In this document: one piece after another, positions 1 through 7,171 of the stretch
Layout of the letters: every line of letters begins with the position of its first letter
How positions within the stretch are numbered: position 1 is the first letter of the stretch
Source: Candidatus Woesearchaeota archaeon
GTDB taxonomy: Archaea > Nanobdellota > Nanobdellia > Woesearchaeales > JACQSR01
DNA length: 20,975 bases
Assembly: GCA_023255615.1 (NCBI GenBank)
Contig: JAHFLI010000003.1
Coordinates: forward strand, 10,244 to 31,218
Direction of reading: 5' to 3'
Program-made: the position numbers and the translations under genes
The notes under the pieces: model-generated
The model's input: the letters and a program-made list of their open reading frames with translations, nothing else
Told to the model about the DNA's origin: nothing
The model's database searches: none

Positions 1-511
1 ATTCCTTGAATTCTTCTACCCCACTCAACGGAGCAAGTATGACCGCATCAGATAATTTAATGCAACCAAGTTTTGATGAGATTCCTTGGTTTCCACCTCT
101 TCCATTCAGCGCGTAGTAAAATTTTGTCTTCTGAAGGTTAGTCCATCCATTGAATGTATACTTAAACATTCCAAAAGACAAAAATCCATTTTTCTCAGCA
201 ATGCCTTGACCACTCAGAAAACTTATTCCTTCAAATAAGATACTTTCGCGAGCATCAAACGTTTCATCAAATATCGTTTTTTCTGTTTTTGAAAGAATGG
301 AAACTTTTTGCTCATGTTTCTCAATCTCTTTCCGAATTTTGTGTTCGATATCCTTATCCACTTTATTCGTAAACAACACAAGAACATCGACATCATGTGG
401 ACGATCCTTGCCCCGAGCGACAGAGCCAAAAAGGATGATGTCACTTACTTCAGGATGGTTGCTCACGATTCTCCGTATACTATTCCTCAATGTGGTATTT
501 TTTACTATCAT
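1..511 (-). CDS. MNT-type nucleotidyltransferase, partial (3' end off window)
   Basis: The reading frame starts at an ATG at 511 and stays open to the window edge, about 170 residues. Near residues 25-45 it has the nucleotidyltransferase signature: GSVARG, then DVDVLV, whose two aspartates are the metal ligands of the minimal (MNT) fold. The rest does not look like the short MNT proteins of about 100 residues, and a C-terminal extension of unknown role follows. The start overlaps the upstream HEPN-like gene by 32 bases, the usual arrangement of HEPN-MNT modules, in which the MNT protein acts as the antitoxin, in characterised cases by modifying the HEPN toxin. The family call is firm; the antitoxin role is inferred from the neighbour. 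The protein is longer than usual, so it could be a different nucleotidyltransferase with a substrate domain. Confidence 0.75.
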   Translation of the reverse strand, partial: MIVKNTTLRNSIRRIVSNHPEVSDIILFGSVARGKDRPHDVDVLVLFTNKVDKDIEHKIRKEIEKHEQKVSILSKTEKTIFDETFDARESILFEGISFLSGQGIAEKNGFLSFGMFKYTFNGWTNLQKTKFYYALNGRGGNQGISSKLGCIKLSDAVILAPLSGVEEFKE

Positions 512-752
512 GTTCAACTATCTTTCTTATTCTATCGCAGGTATTTTTATCAATAATTTTAGAGTACGTATCTCTATAGGTAGAAAACTCTCGATCCAAT
601 TCACTAAACAGGTCTGGGAAATGTTTCTCGAGACTACGAAAGCGCGTTGTGTGGTCCTTTGGAGCCCGTTTCTTGAAGAAGTAATAAATCTTGAATTGCA
701 AAGAAAGTTTTGAAATAAAGGATTGTCGCAGAGGTATAGTCACGCGCCGCAT
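480..752 (-). CDS. HEPN-like protein, probably frameshifted at its start
   Basis: As an intact frame this gives 90 residues from an ATG at 752. The sequence looks helical and resembles the second half of HEPN domains: FISKLSLQFKIYYFF (helix), then KDHTTRFRSLEKHF and a YRDTY segment. Arg-x4-His patterns occur twice (RAPKDH, RSLEKH), but I cannot say which, if either, is the HEPN RNase motif. It overlaps the nucleotidyltransferase start by 32 bases, supporting a HEPN-MNT toxin-antitoxin pair. The true start is probably upstream. A leaderless-style ATG at 802 lies about 27 bases after a TATA box but runs into a stop at once, and one extra base in the T run at 775-779 would join it to this frame as a protein of about 107 residues. 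So this is a sequencing error, a decayed gene, or a gene starting at 752. Confidence 0.5.
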   Translation of the reverse strand: MRRVTIPLRQSFISKLSLQFKIYYFFKKRAPKDHTTRFRSLEKHFPDLFSELDREFSTYRDTYSKIIDKNTCDRIRKIVEHDSKKYHIEE

Positions 753-826
753 ACAACGTATCTGCGGACGTTCTAAAAATGGAAACGCTTCTTTGTAATC
801 ATGTTAGATAGAATAACATTAATGGT

Positions 827-835
827 CTATTTAAG
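827..835 (-). promoter_or_regulatory. TATA box before HEPN-like gene
   Basis: On the minus strand this reads CTTAAATAG, about 25-30 bases before the ATG at 802. The spacing suits a leaderless archaeal transcript beginning at that ATG and argues that the gene was meant to start at 802. Confidence 0.4.
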
Positions 836-865
836 CCTTTCTGTTATACAAGCTAACGGGCCGAC

Positions 866-2185
866 TCAAAACTCACTCTTCTTTTCCAACTCAATCGCAT
901 TCGGAGATTCTCCGCCGTGCCAGGTTAGTCGCGGTCGTACCCTCATCGAATGCAATCGCTCATTTGTATCATCAAAGATAACTGCCGCTCCGGTGACTTT
1001 CGGTAATGCATTAATCTGTTTATCCAATCCTTCTCGCATATAACTCTGCATTAACAATCCTAAAGAATCCACATCAATCTTTGCCGTTAATCGATGAGAA
1101 ATAACAATATCTGCTTGCGTCATCACATCAGTATGAATCTTTCCAGGTTGCTGAGAAGCCAACACTAAAGAAATTCCCGGTTGTCTTCCTTCCCTAAGAA
1201 TAGTAATAAGCGCATCTGATGCAGCAGTTTGTCCTTTGTTCGGTAAAAATTCATGTGCTTCATCAATCAGCAACCATACTAATGGTTCTTGCTCGGATTT
1301 TTCTTCCTTTTCTTCAACATAATGCACGTTTCGTTTAATCGCAGAAATCTCTTCTGCTTTTCGCGCCACCATTCGAGACACAAATAATTTCTGTGAAATT
1401 AATCCGATCGATAACGCGCGTAATCCTTCAGCACCAGGTGTCATCGCATAGCAGCTTAAGTCAAGTACGGTTACTTGACCACCTTTGACTAAACTCTGAA
1501 TTGGCGTTCCTTTCTCGCTAAATATCCCCCATTTCTTCGCCGCTAAAAAACGATTCATCACCGCATTTTTCTCAGTTTTTTCCGACAACTCATCTTTTTT
1601 GACAAAATCAATTAAATGATCAATACCATAACCAACTTTTTTTTCTTTTACTTCTTCAACGGCTCGATCAATGAGAATCCCAATCGGATCATTAATAGAT
1701 ACACCGAATGTTCGACACCAATCCAGAGAACTTAACTCATCGGTGCGAATTGAAAAAGGAAAATCAGCAGGAATTCCTTTCTCTTTATATTGTTGATAAC
1801 TTCCTTCAGGTGTAAAAATGGAAATTTGAAGACCTTTGCTTTCGATATTCCATTCTTTCAAACTTTCTGTTTCCGTGAGATTTGCATACCTCATTGTCCA
1901 AAAGATCCCCATGGTATCAAGAATAATAATGGAAAGATTTTTACTAATCGCTGTCTCTAATCCCGCCATCCCTTCTGCAATCACTCCCAATGTGTATGAT
2001 TTTCCGCTTCCTCTTTTTCCACATACGAACACCACATGACTTCTCAATACATCCATAAACACATCATTTGACAGAGAAGAGGTCTGACCCATCTGAATAT
2101 ATTGCTTGCCGAGCCACACCGCCCCTTTCCTACCTAATTTCTTCGCTTCTTCCGCAGATCGACCAATAATAATATCGTATCCCAT
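866..2185 (-). CDS. HerA/DUF87-type ATPase
   Basis: The 439-residue protein has a Walker A at residues 56-63 (GKRGSGKS), a Walker B at 303-312 (VWLLIDEAHE, with D308 and E309), and downstream TILREGRQPGISLVLASQQPG, which fits the sensor and arginine region of HerA/FtsK-fold pumps. HerA is a hexameric DNA translocase that works with the NurA nuclease in end resection. The N-terminal stretch before the Walker A is only about 55 residues, so the HAS-barrel of true HerA is reduced or missing, and the total is shorter than the usual 500-600 residues. No NurA is nearby. It may be a DUF87 paralogue rather than the resection enzyme. The acidic insert at 290-300 (EEKEEKSEQE) is a lineage-specific loop. 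Confidence 0.8.
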   Translation of the reverse strand: MGYDIIIGRSAEEAKKLGRKGAVWLGKQYIQMGQTSSLSNDVFMDVLRSHVVFVCGKRGSGKSYTLGVIAEGMAGLETAISKNLSIIILDTMGIFWTMRYANLTETESLKEWNIESKGLQISIFTPEGSYQQYKEKGIPADFPFSIRTDELSSLDWCRTFGVSINDPIGILIDRAVEEVKEKKVGYGIDHLIDFVKKDELSEKTEKNAVMNRFLAAKKWGIFSEKGTPIQSLVKGGQVTVLDLSCYAMTPGAEGLRALSIGLISQKLFVSRMVARKAEEISAIKRNVHYVEEKEEKSEQEPLVWLLIDEAHEFLPNKGQTAASDALITILREGRQPGISLVLASQQPGKIHTDVMTQADIVISHRLTAKIDVDSLGLLMQSYMREGLDKQINALPKVTGAAVIFDDTNERLHSMRVRPRLTWHGGESPNAIELEKKSEF

Positions 2186-2206
2186 GATTTTATCCTTCGA
2201 TCCACC

Positions 2207-2218
2207 CTTTATATATTT
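2207..2218 (-). promoter_or_regulatory. TATA box of the HerA-like gene
   Basis: On the minus strand AAATATATAAAG lies about 25 bases before the ATG at 2185. Only about one TATA-to-start distance separates them, so the transcript is probably leaderless. Confidence 0.55.
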
Positions 2219-2249
2219 TTTGACACTAAAAGGTAACTACCGCTGAACG

Positions 2250-2303
2250 AAATATTTATGAAGGGAAGGTAATTTGTTTGTCTAATTGTAGTGATAAAGG
2301 TGA
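2250..2303 (+). promoter_or_regulatory. TATA box and ribosome site of the parvulin operon
   Basis: A TATA-like AAATATTTATG lies at 2250-2260. AGGTGA at 2298-2303 is complementary to the 16S rRNA 3' end and sits 5 bases before the GTG at 2309, which supports that GTG as the start. Unlike most genes here, this one seems to have a short leader. Confidence 0.5.
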
Positions 2304-2308
2304 AGTGA

Positions 2309-3574
2309 GTGAAAAAAATACTTGCATTGTTGTTTATATTGTTCGTAATAGTTGCTTGTAAAACAACCGCTCCTGAAGATACTGAACAGGTTGCTGCGTT
2401 GGTCAATGGGTTTGCAATTACCCAAGGTCAACTTGATAGTGAATTTTCTTCCATTCCTTCTGCCTATACGGCAACCTATACGAAAGAAAAACTTCTTGAT
2501 GATTTAATCTCAGAGGAATTATTGATCCAGGAAGCCGAGAAAAATGGATATTACGCATCAAAAACGGAGATTGATACTCTAATAACTCAAATGCGATTCC
2601 TTAATAATATGACTCAGGCGCAATTCGAGAAGCGCCTCGTTGACCAGCATTCTTCCATCCATGAACTAAAAAGAGGATTAGAAAAAAAAGTGGAAATATC
2701 TCAGTTCGTCAATGCGACGTTAGGATCTCAAGTCACGGTCTCTGATGAAGAACTCAAGAACTACTATGATACTCACAAAGCAGATTTTGCCGGAGCACCA
2801 GGACAAATTCGCGCAGCTCATATTCTTGTGCCGACTCAAGATGAAGCAAATCAAGTTATTGCATTATACAAAAAAGGAGTTCCCTTCGCTGAGCTCGCAA
2901 AAACATATTCTACTGACACCGGTAGTGCAGTTCAAGGTGGAGAACTAGGGTTTTTTGACAATGCGACCATGGTGCCTGAATTTACGAACGCAGCATTTTC
3001 GTTGAAACCGAACCAGATCTCAGGACCTATTCAAACAAAATTCGGATTTCACATCATCCTGAGAGAATCAGATTCCGTCACCTTTGAAGAAGCAAAACCA
3101 GTAATCCAACATCAATTAAAACTCCAAAAAGGAGAAGCAGCATTGCGTATTTATCTGCAACAACTTCAATCGACTGCATCTATTGAAAAAATAAATAAAT
3201 CCATCGTCGTAAAAAATCAATTTAGACAAATTGGAAAGGCAATATGCACACAAGACGGAAAACCAATTGTGAGAGCCTATACGACCTCATCATGTACTCA
3301 ATGTGAATCAGAAATAGCCGTATTAAAATCATCTGTTCCTACAGACAAATTTGATGTCCGCATCCTTCAGCTTGATACGGGAGATAATTTGATGACATCG
3401 GAAAAAGAAAGCGGGATTCCAAAAGAAGACCTGGTGCAGTTTACCAATCACGATCCGCAATCATTTGTTCCGTATTATGATATCGGATGCATGTATGGAA
3501 GAATAGGAAATGCATATAAGAAGACCGGCGATGAAAATGCCGCATTCAAAGAAGTTCTTGGGAAATTTCAATAG
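2309..3574 (+). CDS. Lipoprotein: parvulin prolyl isomerase with thioredoxin-like C-terminus
   Basis: The 421-residue protein starts at GTG with the Shine-Dalgarno match AGGTGA. Residues 1-17 are a lipoprotein signal (hydrophobic core, lipobox ending VIVAC, Cys17). Residues 27-135 resemble the SurA/PrsA N-terminal helical region (VAALVNGFAITQGQL). Residues 166-253 are a parvulin (PpiC/Rotamase) domain with AAHILV, PFAELAKTYS, GGELGFF and GFHIIL. Parvulins isomerise peptidyl-prolyl bonds and act as folding chaperones for exported proteins. After a linker, residues 318-420 look thioredoxin-like, with VRAYTTSSC leading into a CTQC motif at 329-332. The fusion of isomerase and redox domains on one lipoprotein is uncommon. 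The next gene, 2 bases downstream, also encodes a thioredoxin-like membrane protein, so the two probably act together outside the membrane. The parvulin call is strong; the thioredoxin-like call is moderate. Confidence 0.85.
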   Translation: MKKILALLFILFVIVACKTTAPEDTEQVAALVNGFAITQGQLDSEFSSIPSAYTATYTKEKLLDDLISEELLIQEAEKNGYYASKTEIDTLITQMRFLNNMTQAQFEKRLVDQHSSIHELKRGLEKKVEISQFVNATLGSQVTVSDEELKNYYDTHKADFAGAPGQIRAAHILVPTQDEANQVIALYKKGVPFAELAKTYSTDTGSAVQGGELGFFDNATMVPEFTNAAFSLKPNQISGPIQTKFGFHIILRESDSVTFEEAKPVIQHQLKLQKGEAALRIYLQQLQSTASIEKINKSIVVKNQFRQIGKAICTQDGKPIVRAYTTSSCTQCESEIAVLKSSVPTDKFDVRILQLDTGDNLMTSEKESGIPKEDLVQFTNHDPQSFVPYYDIGCMYGRIGNAYKKTGDENAAFKEVLGKFQ

Positions 3575-3576
3575 AT

Positions 3577-4602
3577 ATGGAAAACGATGAATTAGTGAAG
3601 CTGGAACGAGAAGTAAAATTCCTCAACGAAAGTTTGGAAGCTGGAATTATTTCTGAAGAAGAATTTGAACGGAAGATGGAAGACATCGCTGAACGGAGAG
3701 CAGAAGTCATGGAAAACGGCGATCTCCAAGAAAAACACATTGTCGAGCATGAAGAGCCCATTATCGAGGAACGAGTTGAGCCGCTTATTCAAATCAAGAT
3801 TGATAATAATGAAGTGAAGGAAGAACCCCGAGTTGAATCCACAGAAGAACCCAAAGAGGAAAAAGAAGAAGTCAAAGAAGAGAACAAAGAATTGCCCATT
3901 TATGAAGAGGAATCTTCAGGAATATGGAAATGGATTCTTGGTTCTGCTGTTGTTCTCTTGGTACTGTTCTTGTTTTTTTCGTCGAATACAAATGTACAAC
4001 CTCAAGTGATCAGTCAACCAGAATTACCACGTGTCGGAGCAACCGTTACGATTATCAACGATAAAAATTGTTTATTTTGCGACACTCAACGAATGAAAAG
4101 TGTCATAACACAACTCTTTCCAGGCATTGATATCAACGAACAGGATATCTCAGAATCCTCTGAATTTCAAAGCGAAATGAAAGCATTGCCATCCTATGTA
4201 TTTGATCAGAATATCAGCAACGCAAAAGGATTTGATGAATTTAAGCGCGCAGTTGATAAGAACGAAGACTATTATGTGATGAAATCCTCTGCATCTGGCG
4301 CACCGTTTTACTTTAAACGAACAGCAACAAAAGGAACCCTTGATGTCTTCATTAATCCAAATGATCCTGCTGCAGATCAGATCCAAAAAACTCTCGATGA
4401 AGTTCAGACATACTTTGGAAGAGATATTAAAATCTCAACTATTAAAACAACGTTTGATTCTCGTATGGCAACTGAACTTGACATTACAAGCTCACCAACC
4501 TTCTTAGTCAACAACCAATTCAAATTCTCCGGCATCTACACTGCACCGGCTTTAGAAGAAAAATTCTGCATGATGAATAATGTGAAGGGTTGTAAAAAGT
4601 AA
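3577..4602 (+). CDS. Membrane-anchored double thioredoxin-like protein
   Basis: The 341-residue protein begins at an ATG 2 bases after the preceding stop, so the genes are co-transcribed. Residues 1-110 are highly charged, with an N-terminal short helix pair (SHOCT-like, LNESLEAGIISEEEFERK) and a Glu/Lys-rich tether. A single transmembrane helix lies at 116-134. Outside it are two thioredoxin-like halves. The first carries CLFC at 165-168 and a likely cis-proline at P205 (ALPSYVF). The second starts LDVFINPNDPAADQ, with no CxxC, but keeps SSPTFLVNN with P307. The layout recalls two-domain protein disulfide oxidoreductases with the second site lost. The likely role is disulfide formation or isomerisation at the cell surface with the parvulin lipoprotein. 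Orientation (tether inside) is inferred from the charged N-terminus. Confidence 0.75.
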   Translation: MENDELVKLEREVKFLNESLEAGIISEEEFERKMEDIAERRAEVMENGDLQEKHIVEHEEPIIEERVEPLIQIKIDNNEVKEEPRVESTEEPKEEKEEVKEENKELPIYEEESSGIWKWILGSAVVLLVLFLFFSSNTNVQPQVISQPELPRVGATVTIINDKNCLFCDTQRMKSVITQLFPGIDINEQDISESSEFQSEMKALPSYVFDQNISNAKGFDEFKRAVDKNEDYYVMKSSASGAPFYFKRTATKGTLDVFINPNDPAADQIQKTLDEVQTYFGRDIKISTIKTTFDSRMATELDITSSPTFLVNNQFKFSGIYTAPALEEKFCMMNNVKGCKK

Positions 4603-5046
4603 TCACACAAACAACACGACTAACAACACTAAAAAGAATGCCGTGAGTGCTAATTCAACGTGCGATGCGATGGGCAATGTTCCATTAAATTTAATTTTTG
4701 CAGGGTAGAAAAGAAACATCACATCCTTATCAAATAAATCAATCATTAAATGAATAAGGTAACCAATTGCATAATACACGGCTCCATTTGCATTAAACAA
4801 TAACCATACCAACAAACTTGTTGAAACCAACCCCAAAAAAGAATGCAGATAGGGACTTCGAAGCCGTTCTCCATATCTCTCCTCATGTTTTAAAATATCA
4901 ATACATTCTCTTAAATTGTAGTGTTTATTTTTGATCAGAATAATCACATGATCAATATCAACAATAAGAGAACCCACGAGAAGATACCAATAATTGCCAA
5001 GCAATTTTCCAAGAATCAACGGAATAATCAAATGGATAAAAAACAT
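4603..5046 (-). CDS. YdjM/DUF457-like membrane metal-dependent hydrolase
   Basis: The 147-residue protein is mostly hydrophobic with about four membrane segments. Polar residues sit at intervals typical of the YdjM (LexA-regulated, DUF457) family: H5, D30-x-D32-H33 (VDIDH), H68 (YLHSF) and H99-x3-D103 (IHLMID). In that family these residues are proposed to bind metal; the substrate is unknown. Its stop codon abuts the stop of the convergent thioredoxin-like gene with no bases between. A TATA-like ATTTTAATATCAATA lies about 25 bases before the ATG at 5046. Confidence 0.7.
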   Translation of the reverse strand: MFFIHLIIPLILGKLLGNYWYLLVGSLIVDIDHVIILIKNKHYNLRECIDILKHEERYGERLRSPYLHSFLGLVSTSLLVWLLFNANGAVYYAIGYLIHLMIDLFDKDVMFLFYPAKIKFNGTLPIASHVELALTAFFLVLLVVLFV

Positions 5047-5093
5047 AAAAAGGGAAAGTGGTTATTGATATTAAAATGTTGTGATGAAATAAT

Positions 5094-5441
5094 TTATTTT
5101 ATATCCAGGCTTACTCGTATACCCATATCTACCTTTGACATCAACTCTGGCGACAACGACTGCACCCTTTTTATAATCCGAGACTTATCAATCGTGCGTA
5201 TCTGGTTCAACAGAATAGTTGAAACCTTTTCCAAACCAGAGTCTTTTGGAGAAATGGTAACATTTGTCGGGAATTCTTTGGTAAACACCTTTGATGTTAT
5301 TGGAGCAATGATTGTTGTCGGACTGAATTCATTTCCAACATTATTTTGAAGAATGATTGCTGGTCGAATTTTTCCTTGTTCAGAACCAACAACGGGGTCA
5401 AGGTTAACGATAACAATATCCCCTCGGTTGATTTTTATCAT
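5094..5441 (-). CDS. MazF/PemK-type mRNA endonuclease toxin
   Basis: The 115-residue protein has the MazF pattern in order: RGDIVIVNLDP at residues 6-16, GSEQGKIRPAIILQN at 19-33 with the catalytic-type arginine R26, APITSK at 46-51 with the conserved threonine/serine, and LLNQIRTIDKSRI at 77-89. MazF toxins cleave RNA at short sequences, usually in mRNA. The start chosen, ATG at 5441, overlaps the antitoxin stop by one base (TAATG). Another ATG at 5450 would add three residues (MGL). All the key positions I can see are intact, so the toxin is probably active. Confidence 0.9.
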   Translation of the reverse strand: MIKINRGDIVIVNLDPVVGSEQGKIRPAIILQNNVGNEFSPTTIIAPITSKVFTKEFPTNVTISPKDSGLEKVSTILLNQIRTIDKSRIIKRVQSLSPELMSKVDMGIRVSLDIK

Positions 5442-5662
5442 TAATCCCATTCAAGATCGGCATAACTCCATTCATTGACGATAGACTTACTCTCTTCTGC
5501 CATTTCTTGATATCCCTCAATCAATAAATCACGTTGGGATCGTTGATGATGTTCTACTTTGCTAATAAGACCAACTATTACTTCTTCATATGTTTCATTC
5601 TTCGATTTAAGCCTATCAAGCTCTTTTTTTATTTTTTCATGGATTTGAATCGTTGTTATCAT
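5441..5662 (-). CDS. MazE-type antitoxin of the MazF pair
   Basis: The 73-residue protein has a basic, ribbon-helix-helix-like N-terminus (MITTIQIHEKIKKELDRLK, then YEEVIVGLI) that should bind DNA as a dimer. Its acidic, aromatic tail (EGYQEMAEESKSIVNEW, ending DLEWD) is the kind that wraps around and blocks MazF. The gene sits directly upstream of the toxin with a one-base overlap. An ATG at 5704 would add 14 residues but would place the TATA box and the inverted repeat at 5668-5684 inside the gene. The ATG at 5662 follows the TATA box by about 25 bases and gives the expected antitoxin beginning, so I chose it. Confidence 0.8.
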   Translation of the reverse strand: MITTIQIHEKIKKELDRLKSKNETYEEVIVGLISKVEHHQRSQRDLLIEGYQEMAEESKSIVNEWSYADLEWD

Positions 5663-5667
5663 ATGGT

Positions 5668-5694
5668 CTATAGATATTCTATAGTATATAAAAG
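5668..5694 (-). promoter_or_regulatory. TATA box and operator-like repeat of the toxin-antitoxin operon
   Basis: On the minus strand CTTTTATATA (5694-5685) is the TATA box. Directly downstream, 5668-5684 is a perfect inverted repeat, CTATAGA-TAT-TCTATAG on the plus strand. It lies between the TATA box and the ATG at 5662, over the expected transcription start, where a bound antitoxin would block initiation. Autorepression by ribbon-helix-helix antitoxins is well known; the site itself is inferred. Confidence 0.6.
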
Positions 5695-5704
5695 TTGTGA
5701 TCAT

Positions 5705-5837
5705 TGAACTCGATTGAGGAATCTCCAGAAGGTGGGACCAAAGAATTACTTCAACAAGTTCAAGATTTGATGTTGCTGGTAAAATAATTACCCCAGAGCT
5801 CGTAGATTCAGTAAGAGTTGAGCTTTCTGGGCAATAA
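5705..5837 (+). pseudogene. Possible remnant of a short coding region
   Basis: Two plus-strand frames here each carry protein-like stretches: EESPEGGTKELLQQVQDL ending at a stop near 5786, and FDVAGKIITPELVDSVRVE ending SGQ at a stop at 5837. One base change near 5770 would join them. No start codon or promoter is convincing and I recognise no family. This may be the decayed tail of a gene, or chance. Confidence 0.2.
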
Positions 5838-5849
5838 TTCTCTAAATTT

Positions 5850-5870
5850 TCACAAAAAATTAAAAAAGAA
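5850..5870 (-). terminator. T-rich terminator after dnaG
   Basis: On the minus strand, beginning about 10 bases after the dnaG stop, there are two T tracts (TTCTTTTTTAATTTTTTG). Archaeal RNA polymerase terminates at such oligo-T runs without a hairpin. Confidence 0.45.
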
Positions 5871-5880
5871 ATAATAAATC

Positions 5881-7146
5881 TTACGAAAAACTACTCACCG
5901 TCAACACAGAAATTCTCGTTTCGTGAGGACCAACTTTGCTGTCCATTCCCACAAGGTATTGGACATTTGAGCGCTCACAAGTGCTGACCAAGTCTCGTTC
6001 AATTGTTCCATCTAACACAACGGCATATACTCCACTTCCTAAACTTGAAATGGTCGTATTCAATTCCGTTAATGGCACTTTTCCAAGAACAGATAATTTT
6101 TCGTCAAGTAATTGTGCACCACGAGTTCCGATCATACTCTCGAGCATTTCTTTGAACGACTTCGATTCTTGGGGTGATAATCGTTTTCCTAACACTGGTG
6201 GAGGGGCCGTCATTGGTGGCCGCGGAGCCATTGCTGGTCGAGGTTGTGGCATCATTGGCCGTTTCTGCACAAATAATTGTCGACGTGGAGAATCTTCAAT
6301 CTTGTCAATATCTTTGCCGATCTCCAATTTTGCTTGTTCAGCTGAGATTCTACTCCGAAGAGCTTTATGAATTTCTTTCTTGGTAATCTCTTCAACTTCT
6401 TTTCCTGCCGGAGCTCTCGTCACATAGTCAACATCTCCGACATTAAAGAGTTCTTTCAGAATCAAATTTCCTCCTCGATCACCATCAACAAATACCGTAA
6501 CCACTTTTTGTTTTGTTAAATCGATAATCGTTTGCGGAATAGAGGTACCATTAACGGCAATGGCGTTTTTGATACCGTGTTTCAAGAGGTTCAACACATC
6601 TGCTCTACCTTCAACAACAACAATTTCGTCGCTTTCCTCGATTGCCGGTCCTGCCGGTAACCGATCATTTCCAAATTCAGTAATTTCCATGACTCGAACA
6701 GAATACGCAACTTCGTCTGCTAATTCCTGAGAATCTGGCATGACATCCTCCATCATGGTCTTCAAGAGTTCTTTCGCTCGTTCAACAACAAAATTTCTTT
6801 TGCTAATACGAACATCTTCGATCTTTTGAACAGCAATCTTTGCATTACACGGACCAATACGTTGAATAATCTCAAGAGCAGCAGCAACAATTGACGTTTC
6901 GGCTTTATCTAAACTTGAAGGAACAATAATTGCCCCTTTGGTTTTTCCTGTTTTAGTATCAACGTTGACTTCAATTCTCCCAATACGTCCGCTTCTCTGC
7001 AATTCTCGTAATTCTAAATCTGCACCGAGTAAACCTTCAGTCTGACCAAAAATTGCACCAATGACGTCTGGTCGATCAACGACTCCATCAATCTCAATCG
7101 TGGAGTGAATAATATACTTTGATGATACTGGACTAATCTTTCCCAT
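5881..7146 (-). CDS. dnaG: Archaeal DnaG-type primase/exosome subunit
   Basis: The 421-residue protein matches archaeal DnaG from its start (KYIIHSTIEIDGVVDRPDVI, then IGAIFGQTEGLLG). The TOPRIM domain at about 172-245 keeps the catalytic acids E179 (VVVEGRAD) and D221/D223 (VFVDGDRGG). A proline-rich linker (about 296-319) separates the core from a C-terminal domain. Archaeal DnaG makes short RNA primers in vitro and is a stable part of the RNA exosome, where the terminal regions bind Csl4 and adenine-rich RNA. I chose the ATG at 7146 because homologous sequence begins just after it; an in-frame upstream ATG at 7197 would add 17 unrelated residues. GGGGGT about 6 bases upstream could serve as a ribosome site. 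Upstream lies an unusually structured region that may regulate it. Confidence 0.93.
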   Translation of the reverse strand: MGKISPVSSKYIIHSTIEIDGVVDRPDVIGAIFGQTEGLLGADLELRELQRSGRIGRIEVNVDTKTGKTKGAIIVPSSLDKAETSIVAAALEIIQRIGPCNAKIAVQKIEDVRISKRNFVVERAKELLKTMMEDVMPDSQELADEVAYSVRVMEITEFGNDRLPAGPAIEESDEIVVVEGRADVLNLLKHGIKNAIAVNGTSIPQTIIDLTKQKVVTVFVDGDRGGNLILKELFNVGDVDYVTRAPAGKEVEEITKKEIHKALRSRISAEQAKLEIGKDIDKIEDSPRRQLFVQKRPMMPQPRPAMAPRPPMTAPPPVLGKRLSPQESKSFKEMLESMIGTRGAQLLDEKLSVLGKVPLTELNTTISSLGSGVYAVVLDGTIERDLVSTCERSNVQYLVGMDSKVGPHETRISVLTVSSFS

Positions 7147-7171
7147 TGTGGTACCCCCATTCTGTTTGTAG

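Noticed and set aside
5663..5704. An ATG at 5704 for the antitoxin
   Set aside because: It would put the TATA box and the operator-like repeat within the coding sequence.
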